NCBI GenBank assembly: GCA_014529385.2 | Contig: CM043969.1 | Location: forward strand, 69,879,176 to 69,943,175 | DNA length: 64,000 nucleotides | Source: Adiantum capillus-veneris | Lineage: Eukaryota > Streptophyta > Polypodiopsida > Polypodiales > Pteridaceae | Direction of reading: 5' to 3' | Shown here: in pieces, positions 56,721-64,000 of the stretch | How the letters are laid out: the number at the start of each line of letters is the position of its first letter | Position numbering within the stretch: the stretch's first letter is position 1 | Notes under the pieces: generated by a model | The model's database searches: none | What the model was told of the DNA's origin: nothing | The model's input: only the letters and a program-made list of their open reading frames with translations | Program-made: the position numbers and the translations under genes

Positions 56721-59700
56721 CTAAATAGGCTGACCTTTGGGCACTATTTGATCTTTGATCCACATATAAATTGGAACCAGAACATAGTACACAGAAGCCA
56801 TTACACCGAGTAAAAATCTGTATAGGAATACGATCGGGTTGACTTTAGCTTTCACATCCTCAGCCTTGGGTCCTAGCTGCGCACAATCATGTCAACAATT
56901 TATTATAGAGTCTTCAGACTTTGAAATAAACCGGCCTCTTCGGCCCATTAGGGAGATGAATCCTTTGTAGATGACTTAAGTATGTGGCCAGATATTGCAA
57001 TCGTAATCAACATGCAAATGCAACATCTACCCAAGGACCGATAGCAACAAGCTTGAAACCAAGTTTTCATGTGAGCACAATGACACTCCTTGACATGCAT
57101 GCAATGAACAGCATACACATGCTTAGTCCCATTGGCATGAAAGTGTGTGCGCATGAACGTCTTATGCACAAAGAGATACAAAACAATATGTACACACGCA
57201 ATGCATGCAGGCAGGCAGGCACACATGCACGATGAGTGGTGAGGCAATCCCACGTGATGGGAACAGATTTTAATTTACAATAGTGCAAATCATGAGATCC
57301 AATTTGTCTTTAGGAATAGCACCTACTTTTACTGCTGCTATTTACTAACCATTTTACGGTTTCCTTTACCCAAGATTAACTAGTAACACCATCCTTGAAA
57401 TAGATTCAAGCACAAAAATGAAATAGCTAACAAACAAAAACAACAGATCAAGACTAACAGGCAGACACTCTCGACCATCAAACAATTTTGGTGCATTGAG
57501 AAGGCATTGGGTTCTTAGAAACACAATAATCAAGACAAGAGGAATGGAAAGCATGCAGGATAAGGACGAAAACCACACCTGCAGGGGGGAGTCTCCCCAC
57601 TCTGGCTTAACACCGGTCACGGAGCACCCCATTATCAGGCCATGTCTCCTCACACCCCTGTACCACTTGGGACCTATGCGCTTTATCTTCACATCCGTAA
57701 AACCAGCCTTTGTGAGCCAATCCATATACTCGTCCTCTGTCGGGAAAAGCATCCACATATCTGCAAAGAAACTCGATAGCCAAAATGTAGGATGCACTGG
57801 ACCTATGAGACATGCCTTCCCTCCTTTCTTCAGAACTCGGTACGCTTCCGTTATGCCCCTTTGCGGATCGGGCCAGTACTCAATACTGTAACAAGATTCA
57901 ATAGTCAATTCAAGCTTTCCCACTTTTTGAAAACTTTGCTCTAAAAGCATCCTGGGGACCATTTCACATAGTTTCAACAGAGAAAAACAAGCTATCACAC
58001 GCAAATGGACAAGGTGAGAACGACCAGGTTTACTACTTTTGCGTCCCTTCGGAATATAAGTCAGAAAGTTAACGCTAGAAAGTTGCGGTATAGTAACGGA
58101 CCAAAAAAACATGAGGAGGACATAGGCAAATGGGGGGTCAGTATACTTCACAAGCTCAATGGCAAAGCATTGTCATGAATACCGTCACTATTGCCTCCCT
58201 CACAACAAGTACAACAAAGCACTACCCCAGGAAAAAGTGGTGTATCAACCATTGTCATGTAATTGGATTGTCCCCCACATCCAGCAATACCCCATGCCCA
58301 TGGTGTCTGTCGTGCTATTGCGGACCACCATAAAATTGGTGTCCAAGCGAAACTTTTACAGTCTTCTCAGTCACCCAAAAGAGAAGAATTTTAAACCCAA
58401 AAAAGACAACTTAAGGATTTTAAAATGTTGAGCAAGTCAAGAATGAGTGAAAATCGAGGCGATTACATAATCGCACCTGCCTGTACATAACCATGTCCAA
58501 GCCCTTATAAAGCTGATTTACATGATAATAACTATTGCCCCTTCTCTGAGGAAGAGATTACACTGTAAGCTTGCGCGATATATTGGAAAATAATTTGACT
58601 GTATTCACCTCATCAGCATTGTGCCTTGAACACGTATAAAGAAACAGAAAAATAAAAAGTACCTCTAAAACAAAACCAGAGAGTCCCTACCGTAATAGTA
58701 GTTCCAAACAGCATTACCAGCCTATTGATATGTGTCAGCAATTGGCGTCACAGTATGGCATTACTGTTCAATGCCTGCCTTTTAAGCTTGAAGATTATTT
58801 GGGAAATTCTAGAGAGCCTTGAAATTTTAGCCCTTGAATGGTTAGACAATTGGTACATCCCAATATTATGTGAGTCGACAGTATGGCATTACTGTTCAAT
58901 GCCTGCCTTTTAAGCTTGAAGATTATTTGGGAAATTCTAAGAGAGCCTGGAAATTTTAGCCCTTGAATGGTTAGACAATTGGTACATCCCAATATTATGT
59001 GAGTCTAAGTTCGAGTGAAAATCCCATGACCATCTGCCAGTAAACAGATCTACTTGTCTAAGGAAAAACTCCAATTTTTGGGCAGGTGAAACCTCTCAGA
59101 TGACGAAGCTGCCACACACGAAAGCATCATTACATGGGCAATTGCCCGTATAAGGAGAATACTTACAACATAGAATTAGGCCATAACAACAATTTGCTTA
59201 TTTACCGTTTACTAATTTCCTGTGCTTGCAAACGGCTTACCCCTTGCACATACCCATGAATTCCACCTTGATGTCACTTACATACACCCAATTAACAGTC
59301 AATTCAGCTGAAAATCTTCATGCAAAAGCTCATACCTGCCAGCAGAGACGTATCGATCAACAGAGTCAGTGGCAAACGGGAGATCTTCTGCATCACCTTC
59401 TAAGATGGTGCATTCTTTGAGGTCCGCCTTGCCTCTGGCCTTCGCAAGCTGGTGTGGGGATTGGTCAAGAATGGTGACATTCTTAGCATTCACATACTTG
59501 ACAATTCCCAGAGTGCAGAATCCCGTGCCACCGCCAACATCAACCACAGTGAGATTAGGATCATCCAGGTCCGCAGGCTCAAGGGCATCCTCTCGCATGT
59601 CCTCGGTCCAGTGACCGGGGTTAATTATGTGATCGTAGATGATGGAAAGGAAGCGGTAGAACCAGAAAGCTTCCTGCTTGTGCTGAATGAAGCGGGGCTG

Positions 59701-59952
59701 GGACGCTGGCCGTGAAGTGGAGGTTGCACGCACACAGAGCGCGGATCTGTTGCCCAACTTGAGAGCTGGAAAAAAGGGTAAAGGGGAGAATCTACTACTG
59801 CAGGGATAGCCATAGCGAGAGCTAGGAAAGGAGGGGGAGGGGAGGGAGAGGGAAGTTCTGTGAGAAAGGCAGAGGTAGCGATCATGGGTGGGGAGGAAAT
59901 GACGAGGGGGGAGAAAGGAAGGCCCAGGGGAGAAGGGTAGAAGAGCTTCCAT
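56721..59952 (-). CDS. VTE3: MPBQ/MSBQ methyltransferase, chloroplastic (VTE3/APG1), 3 exons
   Basis: Catalyses SAM-dependent methylation of 2-methyl-6-phytyl- and 2-methyl-6-solanyl-benzoquinol, needed for tocopherol and plastoquinone synthesis at the plastid inner envelope. Exon 1 59952-59336 (donor CAG|GTATGA), exon 2 57885-57579 (acceptor TTACAG|T, donor CTGCAG|GTGTGG), exon 3 56876-56721 (acceptor GCGCAG|CTAGGA). Joining keeps frame exactly: 617+307+156 nt = 359 codons plus stop, close to the ~340 of the family. Residues 1-~75 are Ser/Pro/Arg/Phe-rich, a transit peptide. HKQEAFWFYRFLSIIYDHII at 91-110 and SAM motif VDVGGGTGFCTLG (137-149) follow, then GSIEYWPDPQRGI (205-217) and IGPKWYRGVRRHGLIMGCSV (276-295). 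A C-terminal membrane anchor spans ~325-347, ending WIKDQIVPKGQPI. All expected blocks are intact, so the gene is probably functional. Introns are 1450 and 702 bp. Confidence 0.95.
58750..59006. repeat. Tandem duplication in VTE3 intron 1, 128-bp period
   Basis: acagtatggcattactgttc... at 58750 is repeated from 58878. The two units differ at only a few positions (ctagagagccttgaa versus ctaagagagcctggaa), so this is a recent local duplication. It lies wholly inside intron 1 and leaves the splice sites untouched. Confidence 0.95.
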
Positions 59953-61975
<2,023 letters not shown>

Positions 61976-62212
61976 CTATGAATAGGACTTGCGTCTCATT
62001 TGTGAGATGTGACACACTTCAGGATCAATGCCTTTTAGCTTAGTGTGTTCCCATGCAAATACATCTTTGTATTTTTCAAATAACACTCTAGCTTTGTCTA
62101 GCTTCAAACGCTTCTTGATCTTGACCATCTCAGGGTTCTCATATGTGTCAAGATTCCATTCTTCCACCTTCTGGTCATCTAGGACACTACAAAGGCGCTT
62201 TGTAAGGAGGGA
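61976..62212 (-). pseudogene. Ty3/gypsy pre-RT fragment
   Basis: The minus strand reads LCSVLDDQKVEEWNLDTYEN, then LDKARVLFEKYKDVFAWEHT and LKGIDPEVCHIS. This is the segment just upstream of the RT domain in Tat-like gypsy elements (compare the LFAW/DVFAW block in copies A and B). It is cut on its upstream side by a copia LTR. Confidence 0.7.
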
Positions 62213-62483
62213 TGCCTGCAAAATTTATGGGTGTCGCTCCAAAAATTTTCCCTAAAAAATAATAAAAGTGTCGCTATGAACGTCACTAATGAAGGAGTAC
62301 GAGCGGAAGTGCGACGCGAGAGAGAGAGTGCGAGAAGAAGAGCACGACGATATGGTGAACTCGCTCTACTATAATGTGTAGAGGATAGTGAGTTCTTATT
62401 AGGTTTTAACAAAAGAATATGTGTACATACCTGGCGGCCCGCCCACTTACCTGGGCGACCACATTGGGCTTTATACCCCAACA
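62213..62483 (-). repeat. 3' LTR of minus-strand copia element (about 270 bp)
   Basis: The right edge is firm: the minus strand reads a purine tract CAGTGGGAGGT and then TGTTGGGGTATAAAGCCC. The left edge is placed at a TG where the flanking gypsy sequence resumes (62213, or 62217). The internal copia sequence lies to the right on the minus strand. Confidence 0.75.
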
Positions 62484-62498
62484 ACCTCCCACTGAAAG
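62484..62498 (-). other. Polypurine tract of copia element
   Basis: Minus-strand CTTTCAGTGGGAGGT directly adjoining the LTR start TGTTGGGG. Confidence 0.8.
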
Positions 62499-62599
62499 TC
62501 CAATGTGGTACTTGAAGTGTGAGAGAAGCTACTATACAAGCTAATATACAAGAGATGTAGAGAAGTGATGTACTACCCTACACCTAACTGCTTGCGAAA

Positions 62600-63828
62600 A
62601 TGCACAAAGCTCTCTCAAGGAAGTCCTTTTGTAAGTAGATCAGCAGGATTTTCTGTGGTGTGAACTTTGACAAGCTGAAGTTGCTTATCCTCGAGCATTT
62701 CCCTGATGAAATGATACTTCACATCCACATGCTTTGTCTTTGAGTGATAAACTGGATTGCGAGCCAATTGTATAGCACTTTGACTATCACAATATAACAC
62801 AGGCATCTCTTCTTTGATTCCCAAATCTGTTACTAGTCAATTAAGCCAAATTGATTCTTTGCATGCCTCTAGGGCTGCAACATATTCAGCCTCTGTAGTA
62901 GACTGAGTAACACAATCTTGTAACCTAGAACGCCATGATACTGCTCCACCAGCCAATGTAAAGACATACCCTGACGTAGACCTTCGGTTGTCTAAGTCAC
63001 CTGCATAATCTGAGTCTGTAAAACCCTTTACACTTAGCTCCTGACTCCCATAGCATATGCGCATACTCTTTGTAGCTTTCAGGTATCTCAATATTCCTTT
63101 CACTGCCTCCCAATGTTTCTTGCCTAGGTTTGACATGTATCGACTTACTACTCCCACTGCAAATGCAATGTCTGGGCGAGTAGCAATCATTGCATACATC
63201 AAACTACCCATTGCAGACGCATATGGAATCTTATCCATTTCAGCATGTTCTTCCTCAGACATAAGACAATCTTGTTTGCTAAGTTTCACATATGGTGGCA
63301 ATGGAACACTCAATGCCTTTCCCTTCTCCATATTGAAACGTTGACAAAACCTTGTCAATATACTCTGTTTGAGATAACCAAACCAACTTCTTTGATCTGT
63401 CTCTCTCAATGCGCATACCAAGTATATGACTTGCCTCACCCATGTCTTTCATGTCAAACGATTTTGCCATCTCTGACTTCAAAGCTGATATTTCTTCCAA
63501 GTGCTTGCCAGCAATCAACATGTCATCCACATACAAAATAAGGATCAGCCAACTGCCATACTTAGCCTTCTTTGTATATAGACAGTGATCGAACTCACTA
63601 CGTTTGTAGCCTTGAGAAAGCATAAACTTGTGGAACTTATGGTACCATGCCCTCGGTGATTGTTTTAAGCCATAAAGACTCTTTAACAACTGGCATACCA
63701 AATCTTCCTTGCCTTTCTCAACAAACCCTTCTGGCTGCTGCATGTAAATTTCCACATCTAAATCACCATGCAAGAACGCTATCTTGACATCCATTTGGTG
63801 CAACACCAAATCTAATATGGCAACCTGT
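62600..63828 (-). pseudogene. Ty1/copia RT-RNase H, one frameshift
   Basis: Well-preserved 3' half of pol. From 63828 down: VLHQMDVKIAFLHGDLD, LYGLKQSPRAWYHKF, LILYVDDMLIAG (catalytic YVDD intact) and FDMKDMGEASHILGMRI. A frameshift follows near 63340-63360, then YASAMGSLMYAMIATRPDIA, TDSDYAGDLDNRRSTSGYVF and STTEAEYVAALEACKESIW. After a stop at 62836 (TAG in place of the usual Gln/Arg codon) comes LYCDSQSAIQLARNPVYHSK to ADLLTKGLP (62615). The upstream part is interrupted at 63828 by another LTR-like sequence. Confidence 0.88.
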
Positions 63829-64000
63829 TGGGGTATAGGCGTCTGTGCCTTGCCCAGCCGCCCAGAGTCTGGGCGCCCACTGACTTGTATACCTTATACA
63901 TAGCATAAGTGTATAGGGGGCTGCTCACTCTTTGAGTCTCCCCACCCATATCTGTGTGTCGTGTGTCTCCTTCTCTCTCTCACTCTCCGTCTGTGGTGCT
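63829..64000 (+). repeat. Edge of an LTR-like insertion
   Basis: Starts TGTTGGGGTATAGGCG exactly where the copia RT frame is broken, and continues non-coding to the window end with a tataccttatacatag TATA-like stretch and a CT-rich tail. It looks like the first 172 bases of an LTR in plus orientation. The other end is outside the window. Confidence 0.5.

Noticed and set aside
57366-58151. A continuous 261-codon frame as a single VTE3 exon
   Set aside because: The frame extends past splice sites on both sides. Conserved protein sequence exists only for 57885-57579, and joining at GT-AG boundaries restores the family sequence exactly.
62213-64000. The two TGTTGGGGTATA ends as the LTR pair of one element
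   Set aside because: They are in opposite orientation and their sequences diverge after about 12 bases.

Overview
The window is plant nuclear DNA, almost entirely transposable elements, with one recognisable host gene: a nuclear-encoded chloroplast methyltransferase of the VTE3 type (MPBQ/MSBQ methyltransferase) at 56721-59952 on the minus strand. Its three exons can be joined into a 359-residue protein. Long introns, dense nested LTR retrotransposons, a LINE and long TC/TG microsatellites indicate a large land-plant genome. A fern, lycophyte or other non-angiosperm lineage is my guess, not a demonstrated fact.

Layout. 1-8.6 kb: a Ty3/gypsy gag fragment, then a minus-strand chromovirus-like element with an uninterrupted 1649-residue polyprotein and one visible LTR. 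8.6-12.25 kb: a plus-strand gypsy element broken by stops, with damaged catalytic residues. 12.25-20.9 kb: 'copy A', a minus-strand Athila/Tat-like gypsy relic with a 5' LTR, a primer-binding site resembling the tRNA-Asp type and a ~1.9 kb leader. 21-25.3 kb: short tandem repeats, unassigned sequence and a copia RT scrap. 25.7-28.85 kb: a plus-strand copia relic with LTR and tRNA-Met PBS. 28.85-32.05 kb: a third block of the leader-type repeats, unassigned DNA and a foreign retropepsin fragment. 32.05-44.95 kb: 'copy B', a paralogue of copy A carrying a 339-bp internal inversion, a small inverted-repeat element and a complete 2.6 kb gag-only LTR element. 45-49 kb: microsatellite, an AAGTGCTT minisatellite and a copia relic. 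49.1-51.6 kb: a decayed unknown coding region with a coiled coil. 53.15-55.0 kb: a LINE that lost its reverse-transcriptase domain. 56.7-60 kb: VTE3. 61.6-64 kb: microsatellite, gypsy scrap, copia 3' half with LTR, and the edge of another LTR-like sequence.

Most informative points: (1) a structurally complete non-autonomous gag-only LTR element (TR-GAG-like) with 98.7% identical LTRs, a 5-bp target duplication and its empty site preserved in copy A; (2) a 22-bp perfect palindrome repeated about every 280 bp in the gypsy leaders, most variants of which are explained by CpG deamination; (3) a base-exact 339-bp inversion across the RT catalytic box in copy B, while copy A lost the same box by deletion; (4) a 248-bp MITE-like insertion abutting the gag start codon of copy B. 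All statements come from reading the sequence; no alignments or database searches were run.
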